Shown in pieces: positions 1 to 8,134 of a stretch of 18,506 nucleotides of DNA. The notes beneath the pieces are model-generated. The model worked only from the letters and a program-made list of their open reading frames with translations, was not told the origin of the DNA and ran no database searches. Source of the DNA: Acidobacteriaceae bacterium (GTDB lineage: Bacteria; Acidobacteriota; Terriglobia; Bryobacterales; Bryobacteraceae); contig JAFASD010000473.1 of NCBI GenBank assembly GCA_019244945.1, forward strand, positions 1-18,506, read 5' to 3'. Made by a program: the position numbers and the translations under genes. Within the stretch, counting starts at the first letter, position 1. Each line of letters starts with the position of its first letter.

Positions 1-207
1 CACGCCCAAGGGGAGTGCGAACGGAATCGTTGAGGGCAGCGCGTAGAGGAGAAGTTTCGTTATCACAGGAGGCGGCGCCGAAGTTTTCACGAGCAGCGAG
101 GACAGGCGTTCAATCGTTCTGAGAAACAGAACGAATATGAATAGAAGTGTTCCTAGAGTGGCGCTGGTAAAGATCTCTCGAAAGATCGCTTTACTAAGAA
201 TGCGCAT
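1..207 (-). CDS. LptF/LptG-family (YjgP/YjgQ) permease, N-terminal part, cut by window edge
   Basis: The minus strand reads from an ATG at 205-207 through 69 codons without a stop to the window edge. The protein opens with a short basic segment (MRILSKAIFREIF), a hydrophobic helix (TLGTLLFIFVLF), then RTIERLSSLLVK and a second hydrophobic stretch containing LLLYALPSTIPFALPLG. This matches the start of LptF/LptG permeases, the inner-membrane subunits of the lipopolysaccharide export ABC transporter, which begin with a short cytoplasmic helix followed by TM1 and a conserved LLxYxLPxxxxxxLP segment. LptF cannot be told from LptG with so little sequence. It lies 26 bp after the stop of the large secreted protein on the same strand, so co-transcription is possible but not shown. 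The family assignment is by eye from sequence pattern. Confidence 0.72.
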   Translation of the reverse strand, partial: MRILSKAIFREIFTSATLGTLLFIFVLFLRTIERLSSLLVKTSAPPPVITKLLLYALPSTIPFALPLGV

Positions 208-233
208 GAAACCAATCGGGCGATAGAAAGAGC

Positions 234-3200
234 TTAGTTTGCCACCGTAAAGCTGGCGGTTGTCGTCGAGCTTTGACCGCTACTCGATGTGGCGGTGACT
301 CCGAGTGTATGGGTTCCGTCCGGCAGTAGCGTGGTGTCTACCAGGATGTTCCACCCCACGTTGGGACAACCGGGCTTTCCTGAGAAGACGGCGCACACGT
401 CAGTCCGCGCGCCGCCGTAGGCCGCATTCGCGTAGGGAACGCCGTCGATTGAAATCGAAACGGTCTGGATGGGAGCATTGTCATCGATGGTCCATCCTCC
501 GAAGTGCGCGACGGTGCCAGAGAAAGGACCGCTCTGCGAATTGGGTGTATCGATGTCCACCGTCATGGTATCGGAAGTGGACCAGTTCGCCACGGTGAAG
601 GTGGTACTCACTCCCTGATGAGAACCGTCTACGGCGGTGACGAATACTCCGAGCGTGTGGGCGCCATCGGTTAGCTGAGTCGTATCCAGCAAATAGGACC
701 AACCCACGTTTGGACACCCAGGCCTTCCCGGATATACGCTGCAAACGTCTGGCCGGGGGCTGCCATACGTCGCGGGAGTGGGCTGCGGCACACCATCGAT
801 CAAGATTTGCACTTCACTGACCGGCGCCGAGTCGTTCAACGCCCAGCCAGAGAAGAGGGCTAAACCCAGAAATGGATCACTGTTCGAGCTTGGCTGATCG
901 ACAAAAATCCTGGTTGGACCGTCTGGCATCGAATTCATCACCGTGAAGGACGTGCTTGCGGTGCCTTGCTCGCCCGTGCCGGATGTAGCCGTTACCTCGA
1001 GCGTATGAGAACCATTGGTCAGCAGAGTGGTGTCGAGAGTGAAATTCCAGCCTACGTTGGGACAGCCGCCAGCATTCGTGTAAACAGCGCACACGTCGTT
1101 CCTGACACCGCGCCAAGCAGTTCCCTTCAGCGCGCCATCGACGTAAATCTGAACGCTCGAGATGACCGTAGCGTTGTTGCTGACGGCCCAGCCTCCGATG
1201 GCACTCATGCCGGATAGAGGCGCGCTCTGCGAATTGGGAGTGTCTATATCAACCTGCATTGGATTGGTTCCCGTGAAGTTCGCAACGGTGAATGTCGTGC
1301 TTGCGGTCGAGCTCTGACCTGCAGCCGACGTGGCGGTAACGGCCAGCGTATGGCTTCCATCCGAAAGCAGGGTTGTGTCCAATCCGAGATTCCAACCCAC
1401 GTTGGGGCATGCGGGACTTCCTGGGAACGCGCTGCAGACATCCGGGCGGGGGGCGCCGTATCCCGCGTTGCCGAGAGGCACGCCGTCAACGGAGATTTGA
1501 ATGCTACTGATGGCGGCGTTTGAGTCGATAGCCCATCCGCCGATTCCGGTCACGCCACTAAGAGCGCCGGTCTGCGCATTGGGTGTATCGATAGAGATGT
1601 TCATGGAGTTCGCGGTTGTCCAATTGGCCACGGTAAAGCTGGTGGCGGTGCTGGCTTCCTGGCCGTTTACCGCTCGCGCAGTGATCTGCAAAATGTGCTT
1701 GCCGTTCGCCAGGTTGGTGCTGTTCAAGAGAGCGGACCATCCTACATTCGGACAGCCTTGCGCCTGCGGGAACACGGCACAGACATCCGGGCGCGACGCT
1801 CCGTAGTTCGCCACACCGACGGATGATCCATCGACCAATAGCGTGACGCTGCCGATAACCGCGTTGGTGTTAATCGCCCAACCGGCGAGCGAAATCGTGC
1901 CTTGAAGCGCGCCGTCCCTCGGGCCGGGCCGATCAATGGCCAGAGAGGTCGCGTTGTCCCCCGGCGGATTCGCGACGGTGAAGGAAGCGGCCTTTGTAAA
2001 ATGCAAACCATCTGCACCATACGCTGTGATTTCCAAGGTATGGCTGCCATTTGCAATCCGGCTGGTGTCTAACAGATAATTCCAGCCCACTAAGGCTGGG
2101 GACGGGCAACCCGGTGCGCTAGAGAAAGCGCTGCAAACATCCGGCCTATATCCTCCATAAGCCGCTGGACCAACGACTACGCCATCCACCAGAACGTTGA
2201 CATTGGTGATGAGTGCATTGGTGTCGATCGCCCAGCCTCCGATCGGCGCCATTTCGCTGAGAGGGCCGCTCTGCGCATTGGGTTTGTCGATGCTGATCAG
2301 GATTGGGCTTGACGAAGTACTGGAGGTCGTTGTTGTGGTGGTTGAAACCATCACTGCCGGGCCCACGGGAATGGTTACGGTATTGCTGATGAAAGCGTTT
2401 TGCGCGATGTAAACTTGTGTCGCATTGTTGTTGCCCAGACTTGGCGGAACGATCATCTGGACCTGGTAAACGCCATAAGAGCCTGCCGGCAAACCGGCGC
2501 CGACCACTTCGGCCGTTTGGCCGCCCATAGTAGCGGTTACGGTATTACTGGCGGTGTTAGGTTGCGTCCCTTCATATGGCGTTCCGGCGGTCGGGTTGGG
2601 TAATGCGTTTCCGTTCTCGTCGATTAACGTTCCCAATCCCGTAGCGTTTAGGGAAATCAATTCTCCGGGGGCAGCGGGGTTCGACGGAGTGATGGCGGTT
2701 CCAGGAGTAACGGCGCAGCAAGTGGAGCTGGTGTAAGCGGTCACCGTGATGGACGCGCCGCTATTGGTACTGCCCGAAATTGGTATGCCCGTTCCGGCTT
2801 GTCCACCTTGAATAGCGGTTAAAACCACGCGGTCGAAAGCTGCGCCCGCTTTTGCCGTGACTTGCGGATCGGGAGCGCCGTTGATCAGAGTCACCAATCC
2901 TTGAACGACGGTAGCCAAAGTGTCGCCGGTTTTTTCGGTGTATGTGTATGCTCGACCATTGACCGTGATGGTCGCCTGGTCCCCTGCTTTGGCGGTTCCG
3001 TCAATCGATACAACCGCGGTCGGATTCCCGGACTGGTGCAAGGCTCCGGCGGCGGGCCAAGGCCGCGACTGACCGGCATAACTCGGCGCGTTAAAAAGCC
3101 CGGGATTGGCGGGTGCAATGTAGACTCCGGTTGCATTCGTGGTGGTAACGGACCCGTCATTATGAACGGTTCGGACGTATACGCTGGTGCTGTTTCTGTC

Positions 3201-5183
3201 GGTGAATGAGAAAGGTACCTCGGCGACTACTTGCTTGTTCGAAGCGCTGAGCAGGGGCGCCGCAAAGCCATCCATAAAGACTTGGGCTCCGCCGAGGCTG
3301 GTGGGAAGGTTCCCGGAGAGCTTGGCGACAACCGGGGTGGTCGCATCCGATAGGTCAGTCCCGTTCACTTCGACCAGCATTCCGGGCGCGGCGGTAGCTC
3401 CGGTTCCGGCTGTCAGATAGGGTCCTGACGCAGTCGCCGCGAGATCGCTGTTGGAGGTGCTGGTGGCAAGAGAGATCGAATCGAACGGGAGATCGATACC
3501 TTTCGAACTCAGATAGATACTCGCGGTTCCCGTTCCCGCAAAGATCGCACTTACGTTGGGATCACCGCTGCCGCCGTTGATCTTGGCGACCAGACCCTGC
3601 GCGATGGTATCCGCGGTGTCGCTCTTTTGCACGGTGTAGGTATATGCCGTGCCAGCAATTGTGACCGTAACTGTGTCGTTGGCAGCGATGGTCGTCACTG
3701 AAATCGTGACAACACCCTCCTGCCGGATAATTTCACTTGCCCAATTGACGACCGAATTGGCGGGCAGCGGGGTATCGCCGGGCGTGAACATCAGCACGCG
3801 CCTGTCATAAGGATCGCTCACATAAAGGTTTGTACCGTCCCAGGCCAGCGAGATCGGTGTCGGAATGACATTAACAGCCGACGCATTATCGATGGTCGTG
3901 CTGGTAATGGTTTGGGTTTGACTGGAGATGACGTCACTCACGAAATCCGGCTGTCCGAGCACGCCGTCCGCAGTTGCGCCATTGGTGGTCGGAATCGAGC
4001 TGAAAATCAAGACACGATCATTCCCGCCGTCGGCAATATAAAGCCGCGTTCCATCAGAAAGCGCGAAGCGGGGTGTGTTCAGCGTGGCTCCGCACTCGAG
4101 ACCCTCGGTTGTGTCGCCGGGGCACACGGCTGTGGAGTTATTCGCGACCGTGCCGGTCATGTCAGGCTGACCGACCTCGAGATCTGCGTTCTGATCTATC
4201 GTCCCAGGAATGCTATTCCAGATCAGCACGCGGTTGAAGCCCAAATCCGCGACAAACAGGTGGGTCCCGTCGGAGGTCACCGAAACCGGGTTGCAGAGCT
4301 CATTGGCGGACGCGACATCGGTCGTTTTGAGGGGATCGCAAGCGGCCTGCGTGCCTTTGTTGAAATTCGGCTGTCCAAGCACAAGAGTGGCCGGCTGATT
4401 ATTGGTTGTCGGGATGCTATTCCAGATGAGGATGCGATTGTTCTGAGTGTCGGCGACAAACAAGTTACCGTTCTGGATCCAGACCCCTTCCGGACCGCTC
4501 ATAGAGCTTGCAGTCGGCGGCTCGGGCGTGGTGTTGGTTGTGAAGCTCGCTTGCCCGAGGACGAGATTTGCGGGCTGATCCATTGCTGTGGGGATAGAAT
4601 TCCAGATCAAAATGCGGTTGTTGTCCGTGTCGGCCACGGCTAGAATATGGCCGTCAGTTGCGATTGCGGTCGGAGTGTGCATCCATCCAGCGGTGATTCC
4701 ACCTGACGTGTAGGGCGCATCCGCAGTTCCGGGATTTGCCGAGACATAATCGGCCTGGCCGAGCACGTTGCCAGCCGAATAGCCGCAAACATGACAGGAA
4801 GTATCTGACGAAGAAATGGTGGTTAGATCGGCATGTAGGGACGGAAATTCGCTTACTGGAAATACGAGAACGCGGTTGTTTTCGGGCGTTGCTCCGACTT
4901 TGTTTGAATCCGCGACGAACAGCATGCCGGCCCCGTACGCGACGCCACTAACGCCTCCCGTAATGTACTGCTGCGTGTTGGCTAATGCGGCAGTAAATTC
5001 CTCTTGGCCGATGACCGCGCGGGCCGCTTGCCCATTCGTGTAAGTTTGTGCCTCGCCTACTGCGGCGCACAACAGAATCAATGAAATTGTTTTGGGAACG
5101 CCCATGGCGAGTGGCCACAACCGGCGATGAAAGGGGGATCGGCGCCTTGTCGGGTATAGCGGCACACCAATCGCTTCGCTCAT
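234..5183 (-). CDS. Large secreted NHL-repeat protein with Solibacter-type domain and six Ig-like repeats
   Basis: The protein has about 1649 residues from the ATG at 5183; a TTG at 5252 and an ATG at 5105 are alternatives. The 5105 start gives the neatest signal peptide (MGVPKTISLILLCAAVGEA, then QT). A TATACT box at 5273-5278 would put the TSS only ~14 nt from the TTG, which argues against the longest form. Residues ~72-487 hold about six NHL-type beta-propeller blades with recurring LFVADxxNNRILIWNSIP and LVLGQ motifs. Two similar modules (~492-589 and ~722-817) share TYTYT...GDT...GLVxxIN. Residues ~600-710 and ~827-942 resemble the TIGR03437 Solibacter C-terminal domain. A Ser/Thr linker (~946-960) leads to six Ig-like units of ~115 residues, each with GWAI, VDG, a PDVC...CPNVGW cysteine pair and GSHTLxVTA. 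The role is unknown; an extracellular binding or structural role is inferred. No C-terminal anchor is seen. Confidence 0.88.
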   Translation of the reverse strand: MSEAIGVPLYPTRRRSPFHRRLWPLAMGVPKTISLILLCAAVGEAQTYTNGQAARAVIGQEEFTAALANTQQYITGGVSGVAYGAGMLFVADSNKVGATPENNRVLVFPVSEFPSLHADLTTISSSDTSCHVCGYSAGNVLGQADYVSANPGTADAPYTSGGITAGWMHTPTAIATDGHILAVADTDNNRILIWNSIPTAMDQPANLVLGQASFTTNTTPEPPTASSMSGPEGVWIQNGNLFVADTQNNRILIWNSIPTTNNQPATLVLGQPNFNKGTQAACDPLKTTDVASANELCNPVSVTSDGTHLFVADLGFNRVLIWNSIPGTIDQNADLEVGQPDMTGTVANNSTAVCPGDTTEGLECGATLNTPRFALSDGTRLYIADGGNDRVLIFSSIPTTNGATADGVLGQPDFVSDVISSQTQTITSTTIDNASAVNVIPTPISLAWDGTNLYVSDPYDRRVLMFTPGDTPLPANSVVNWASEIIRQEGVVTISVTTIAANDTVTVTIAGTAYTYTVQKSDTADTIAQGLVAKINGGSGDPNVSAIFAGTGTASIYLSSKGIDLPFDSISLATSTSNSDLAATASGPYLTAGTGATAAPGMLVEVNGTDLSDATTPVVAKLSGNLPTSLGGAQVFMDGFAAPLLSASNKQVVAEVPFSFTDRNSTSVYVRTVHNDGSVTTTNATGVYIAPANPGLFNAPSYAGQSRPWPAAGALHQSGNPTAVVSIDGTAKAGDQATITVNGRAYTYTEKTGDTLATVVQGLVTLINGAPDPQVTAKAGAAFDRVVLTAIQGGQAGTGIPISGSTNSGASITVTAYTSSTCCAVTPGTAITPSNPAAPGELISLNATGLGTLIDENGNALPNPTAGTPYEGTQPNTASNTVTATMGGQTAEVVGAGLPAGSYGVYQVQMIVPPSLGNNNATQVYIAQNAFISNTVTIPVGPAVMVSTTTTTTSSTSSSPILISIDKPNAQSGPLSEMAPIGGWAIDTNALITNVNVLVDGVVVGPAAYGGYRPDVCSAFSSAPGCPSPALVGWNYLLDTSRIANGSHTLEITAYGADGLHFTKAASFTVANPPGDNATSLAIDRPGPRDGALQGTISLAGWAINTNAVIGSVTLLVDGSSVGVANYGASRPDVCAVFPQAQGCPNVGWSALLNSTNLANGKHILQITARAVNGQEASTATSFTVANWTTANSMNISIDTPNAQTGALSGVTGIGGWAIDSNAAISSIQISVDGVPLGNAGYGAPRPDVCSAFPGSPACPNVGWNLGLDTTLLSDGSHTLAVTATSAAGQSSTASTTFTVANFTGTNPMQVDIDTPNSQSAPLSGMSAIGGWAVSNNATVISSVQIYVDGALKGTAWRGVRNDVCAVYTNAGGCPNVGWNFTLDTTLLTNGSHTLEVTATSGTGEQGTASTSFTVMNSMPDGPTRIFVDQPSSNSDPFLGLALFSGWALNDSAPVSEVQILIDGVPQPTPATYGSPRPDVCSVYPGRPGCPNVGWSYLLDTTQLTDGAHTLGVFVTAVDGSHQGVSTTFTVANWSTSDTMTVDIDTPNSQSGPFSGTVAHFGGWTIDDNAPIQTVSISIDGVPYANAAYGGARTDVCAVFSGKPGCPNVGWNILVDTTLLPDGTHTLGVTATSSSGQSSTTTASFTVAN
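237..2300 (-). repeat. Six tandem ~345-bp units encoding Ig-like domains
   Basis: The 3' part of the large gene consists of six consecutive units of about 115 codons. Each starts with IDxPNxQSGxLSG, continues GGWAIDxNAxI and VDGVxxGxAxYGxxRPDVC, then CPNVGWxxxLDTT, and ends GSHTLxVTA...FTVAN. The units are clearly homologous but diverged, roughly 50-70% identical by eye, so the array is old rather than freshly expanded. Unit 1, at the high-coordinate end, has a small insertion (CPSPALVGW in place of CPNVGW). Unit 4 lacks the YG of AxYG and reads AWRGVRNDVC. The last unit ends directly at the stop codon. Confidence 0.85.
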
Positions 5184-5272
5184 GGCTCCGAGTCGAGCTA
5201 ATACGTCTAGATTCAGAAATATACGTTTACGCGTTTTCGAAAGATTGTTCAAAAAGGCCCCAAAACTAGCTC

Positions 5273-5278
5273 AGTATA
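5273..5278 (-). promoter_or_regulatory. Candidate -10 box (TATACT) for the large secreted protein gene
   Basis: On the minus strand the intergenic DNA reads TGTTATACTGAG, a near-consensus -10 hexamer. No good -35 is seen 16-18 bp upstream. A start site near 5266 would leave an ~83-nt leader to the ATG at 5183 and only ~14 nt to the TTG at 5252. Prediction from sequence only. Confidence 0.4.
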
Positions 5279-5360
5279 ACAGCGGGTGGGACGTGGTTCG
5301 GTGGCGCTCGGTTGCATGTGTATGACTCGTCTGGGGAAAGGCAGGTCAGGGACCTACGCT

Positions 5361-5366
5361 TACAAT
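5361..5366 (+). promoter_or_regulatory. Candidate -10 box (TACAAT) immediately before the YqeY-like gene
   Basis: TACAAT ends 7 nt before the ATG at 5374. A start site at the usual distance would fall on or next to the A of the ATG, giving a leaderless transcript. No Shine-Dalgarno sequence precedes the ATG, which fits. No convincing -35 hexamer is seen. Confidence 0.4.
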
Positions 5367-5373
5367 ATGGGCG

Positions 5374-5820
5374 ATGCCCCTCCTCGAAAAAGTCCAAAAA
5401 GATATGGTCGAGGCGATGAAAGCCAAGGACGAAGCCCGGCTGAGCGCCGTTCGGATGATCAAAACCGCTTTGAAGAAGCAGGAGGTCGATTCGATGAAAC
5501 CGCTCAATGAAGCGACCGAGATGCAGGTCATGAACACGCTGCTGAAGCAACGGCGGGAATCAGCGGATCTCTTTCGGAAAGGTGGGCGGGAAGACTTGGC
5601 GCTGAAGGAAGAAGCGGAAATCGGGATTATCGAGAAATATCTGCCGGCCGCACCGACGGCTGAGGAAGTGGACGAAGCGGTCTCGGCGGCCATCGCCGAA
5701 ACAGGCGCTGTGTCGCAAAAACAGATGGGTGCGGTCATGAAAGCAGCGCAAGCCAAACTCTCAGGCAAACGCGTGGACGGCAAAGCATTGAGCGATCTGG
5801 TCAAGCAGAAGCTGAGTTAA
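5374..5820 (+). CDS. GatB/YqeY-domain protein
   Basis: This 148-residue protein opens with MPLLEKVQKDMVEAMKAKD and continues ARLSAVRMIKTALKKQEVDS. That is the characteristic start of YqeY-type proteins, which are related to the C-terminal tRNA-binding domain of the GatB subunit of the amidotransferase. The tail (GAVSQKQMGAVMKAAQAKLSG, then GKALSDLVKQKL) matches the helical YqeY domain ending. Length is typical for stand-alone members (~147-150). By homology it may bind tRNA or take part in translation-linked metabolism, but the function of stand-alone members is not settled. The start is fixed by the family N-terminus even though no ribosome binding site is visible; a TACAAT box 7 nt upstream suggests a leaderless mRNA. 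Its stop is 11 bp from the convergent stop of copy 1, with no terminator hairpin visible between them. Confidence 0.9.
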   Translation: MPLLEKVQKDMVEAMKAKDEARLSAVRMIKTALKKQEVDSMKPLNEATEMQVMNTLLKQRRESADLFRKGGREDLALKEEAEIGIIEKYLPAAPTAEEVDEAVSAAIAETGAVSQKQMGAVMKAAQAKLSGKRVDGKALSDLVKQKLS

Positions 5821-5831
5821 GTTTTCGCGTG

Positions 5832-6935
5832 CTAACCATGGCAACCCTTCCGCTCTTTCGGTTTGGGGAGATTGCCGCCGCAGGGGCCGATGTGGACGGA
5901 CGGATCGGCTTGCTCGCGATCGATGAGGTCGAGCCAGGTATCGATTGACATGCGCTGAATTCCGCCGCCGCCGTGTTGCCGCCGCTCTTCGTCCTGGGTG
6001 GCCCAGTAGTATTCGGGCGGGATGCCATTTACAAAGTTGAGTCTGCGGCACACCATCTCGGGCGGCGGATCCATGGCTTGTCCTTCTTCGATGAGCTGGT
6101 CATTCGAAGGAAATAGGTTGGTAAGCGTCTGGCCGTTTTCGATGGTGATTTCGACGAACTGATCGAGAATCGGAATTTTGCGCAGTTTCTTCGGGTGGTA
6201 CTGCCCTTGGAAGAGGATTTTGGCGCGACTGGGCGGAGAATTCATTTCCTCGATCTGTTTGGCGATGTGGTCGATCGTGGCGCGGAGTTGTTGCTGCGAG
6301 TTGACCATTTCGGCGAGCGGTCCGGAGATGTCCAGGTTGCGCTTTTGGGCTTTCTCCATCAGCTTGGTCATGGCGATTTCGTTTTTGCAGTGAACGCCCG
6401 AGACTTTGAACCATGCGGCATAGAGATCCTTTTCCGCGTTGTGGAGCTGTTTCTGTTCCTGCTTGCGGTTCTTCTTCCAGGCTTCAACGTCGTGCAGGGC
6501 GCGGCTGACGGCGCGCTCTGCGGCGGTCTTGTAGCGGAGGGCGAGCTGGAATTTTTTATGCTGCTCGGGGGTCCAGCCAGCGAAGGGAAATTCGGCTAGT
6601 TCTTGTTCAACTTCGTCGAACCTCCTGAGAGCGCGTTGTAGATACCATTTTTCGACGATGAGCTTTTCGACCAACTCAGTGGCGGCGAGGCTGTCGGGCT
6701 GGCAGCCGGACATCCAGCGATCGTGCAGATCGTCGAAATCGTCCTGGGACTCGCCGGGCAGGAGAAGCGCTTTGGAACAGCAGCCGTGGGTGCGGGCGTT
6801 CTGGCTTGAAGCAGCTTTGCCGTCTGGAGAACGCGGACCGGTGGAATAACGGGAATTGCCGTTGCTGCGATCGCGGGGAGTAAATTCCTGCGGCGAGAAA
6901 TCGAGGTGTTCGTCTTCGGCGGTGAAGGAATCCAT
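5832..6935 (-). CDS. Hypothetical protein, SRYSTGPRSPDGK family, full-length copy 1
   Basis: The protein has 367 residues from the ATG at 6935. I recognise it as a multicopy family of unknown function in Acidobacteriota but cannot assign an activity. The N-terminus is acidic (MDSFTAEDEHLDFSPQEF), followed by a basic motif at ~28-40 (SRYSTGPRSPDGK) and NARTHG at ~47-51. Residues ~85-175 and ~188-232 are charged and helical with likely coiled coil. Residues ~233-260 are basic (PKKLRKIPILDQF), and the tail has GIPPEYYWATQDEERRQ and a GGGG turn. No signal peptide or membrane segment is present. The frame stays open upstream to 7295, but frame-shifting indels between the copies in that stretch show it is not coding, which supports the MDSF start. 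The ribosome binding site is weak (GGGAAG). Copies 2 and 3 retain only the first ~100 residues. Confidence 0.72.
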   Translation of the reverse strand: MDSFTAEDEHLDFSPQEFTPRDRSNGNSRYSTGPRSPDGKAASSQNARTHGCCSKALLLPGESQDDFDDLHDRWMSGCQPDSLAATELVEKLIVEKWYLQRALRRFDEVEQELAEFPFAGWTPEQHKKFQLALRYKTAAERAVSRALHDVEAWKKNRKQEQKQLHNAEKDLYAAWFKVSGVHCKNEIAMTKLMEKAQKRNLDISGPLAEMVNSQQQLRATIDHIAKQIEEMNSPPSRAKILFQGQYHPKKLRKIPILDQFVEITIENGQTLTNLFPSNDQLIEEGQAMDPPPEMVCRRLNFVNGIPPEYYWATQDEERRQHGGGGIQRMSIDTWLDLIDREQADPSVHIGPCGGNLPKPKERKGCHG

Positions 6936-7240
6936 TGCTTCCCGATGCGAGTATGGGCGCGGGTTGGTGCAGCGCGCGGGCGGAATTGGCCGCAAGCTGT
7001 GGATTTTGCTTGGGGAATAAATTTGGGGAGTTTGGAAATGGGGGGGGTGGCGGTGGGTGGGTTGGGGAGGGTGCGCTTTTGCGAAACGAAGTGGAGAATG
7101 TTGTTTGACCCGTGGGTGGCCCGGTTGGTGCTGTTGAAAAACTCTCCTGCTGGGCTTCTGGGTCGCGGGTTGCCGGCAATTTGGATGGCCCGGCGCCCGG
7201 GCGCTATGGGCAAGATACGCCCGGATTTCTAAGGCCTTTC
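6936..7240 (-). repeat. Conserved G/C-skewed 5' leader shared by the three family copies
   Basis: The DNA directly upstream of MDSF in copy 1 is conserved in copy 2 (about 9703-10020) and in shortened form in copy 3 (about 14300-14518). It includes a G-rich tract on the plus strand. Small indels not divisible by three separate the copies, so this behaves as untranslated sequence carried along with the gene. Confidence 0.7.
7055..7071 (+). other. Potential G-quadruplex in the copy 1 leader
   Basis: GGG-T-GGG-TT-GGGG-A-GGG fits the canonical four-run pattern with loops of 1, 2 and 1 nt, and a G8 run lies just before it at 7040-7047. It is on the strand opposite to the gene, so the mRNA leader would be C-rich while the DNA non-transcript strand could fold. 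Copy 2 keeps a weaker version; copy 3 has lost the last run (GGATGG). Confidence 0.45.
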
Positions 7241-7302
7241 TGACTACCGGCGAGTAATCGGCAGGATCCAAGGTCCGGAGTTGATCAAAGCGCAATCACT
7301 CA

Positions 7303-7332
7303 TTTCGGCAGCACGTTACCGGTATGGGCGTT
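7303..7332. repeat. 30-bp direct repeat upstream of family copy 1 (mate at 14522-14551)
   Basis: The first 24 bp, starting TTTCGGCAGCACGTTACC and ending GGTATG, are identical at 14522-14545 next to copy 3, and the next six bases differ only at the first position. In copy 1 it lies ~370 bp upstream of the start codon; in copy 3 only ~225 bp, because intervening leader DNA is missing there. It may mark the outer part of the original duplicated unit. Confidence 0.6.
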
Positions 7333-7631
7333 TTTCGCGACCTTGAAGCGTCAATCCACGGGAAGCGCGTTTTCCGGCAACTTGGCATCGACCTGACCGA
7401 TCGCTCGTCACGCAGACCCGCCGGCTTGATTTGTCGAGATCGCCAGTGGCTGTCGCAACAGAACAGGCACTTACTGCGATGCTGATCTAAAGAAATGGTA
7501 GGCGTGATACCGCAGCCCGTCTTTACCAAGCTGTCTGGCAGCGGTGACGAGGGGGCGCCACACTGAACTACCTTCCTGAACGATGTTTTTTTCTGATACA
7601 GTTGTAGCCTGGGTGTAACACTTATGGGCCC
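7333..7631. other. Spacer without a supported gene between copy 1 and the lipocalin-like gene
   Basis: The minus-strand open frame here (7296-7529) encodes a Cys/Arg/Ser-rich peptide with no recognisable family and is probably not a gene. The last ~60 bp before 7644 should hold the promoter of the lipocalin-like gene (T-rich run at 7583-7592, then GATACAG and TGTAAC), but no box is convincing. Confidence 0.4.
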
Positions 7632-7638
7632 GGAGGGG
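7632..7638 (+). promoter_or_regulatory. Strong ribosome binding site for the lipocalin-like gene
   Basis: GGAGGGG lies 5 nt before the ATG at 7644, and together with the signal peptide that follows it fixes this start. Confidence 0.7.
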
Positions 7639-7643
7639 ACATT

Positions 7644-8057
7644 ATGAATAAGATATGGCTTGTTTTTGCAATTGCACTCACGGCCGCATTTCCCGCATTC
7701 TCACAGACAAACGGCAACCAGGCAAGAAACAGTCCGCTAGAAGGCACGTGGGAGATGGTCTCCGGACAGCAGTTGCCCAAAGGTGCACGAGATATCAAGA
7801 TAGTTTCGGGAGGGCACTTCGTTTGGGTTGCTTACGACATGGAGAAAGGGAAGCCGCTTTATACGGGCGGCGGAACTTACATTCTGAATGGAGCTTCCTA
7901 CATCGAACACGTTGACTTCATGAGTGATGAAATCGCCGCCGGTATAGTCGGTAAGGACCAGCGATTCACAGTAAAGGTGGCCGGAGATACACTCACTCAA
8001 ACAGGCGCTCTCTCGAATGGACAAAGTCTGTCGGAGACTTGGAAGAGGGTTAACTAA
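7644..8057 (+). CDS. Small secreted lipocalin-like protein (DUF4488-like)
   Basis: This 137-residue protein has a clear signal peptide (MNKIWLVFAIALTAAFPAFS, then QT). The mature part starts LEGTWEMVSGQQLP and continues with alternating beta segments: IKIVSGGHFVWVAYD, GGTYILNGASYIEHVDF, then KDQRFTVKVAGDTLTQTG and a closing LSETWKRVN. The opening GTW, the G-F-W-V strand, the GGTY turn and the final E-x-W-K-R are the pattern of small lipocalin-like domains such as DUF4488. Binding of a small hydrophobic ligand in the periplasm is the family expectation, not shown here. The gene stands alone on the plus strand between accessory elements. Confidence 0.75.
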   Translation: MNKIWLVFAIALTAAFPAFSQTNGNQARNSPLEGTWEMVSGQQLPKGARDIKIVSGGHFVWVAYDMEKGKPLYTGGGTYILNGASYIEHVDFMSDEIAAGIVGKDQRFTVKVAGDTLTQTGALSNGQSLSETWKRVN

Positions 8058-8134
8058 TTCGCTTAGATATTGCTTATTCCGGGCATTCAACTACAGCGCT
8101 TCTGGGAGCGCCGCGTGATACTCTCACATTCCGT

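Noticed and set aside
3912..4643. 243-residue plus-strand frame
   Set aside because: Shadow of the NHL-repeat region of the large minus-strand gene; the repeated content comes from the opposite strand.
6936..7295. N-terminal extension of copy 1 by 120 residues
   Set aside because: The matching frames between copies switch across indels in this stretch, and the composition is Pro/Ser/His-rich from skewed DNA; MDSF is the shared start.
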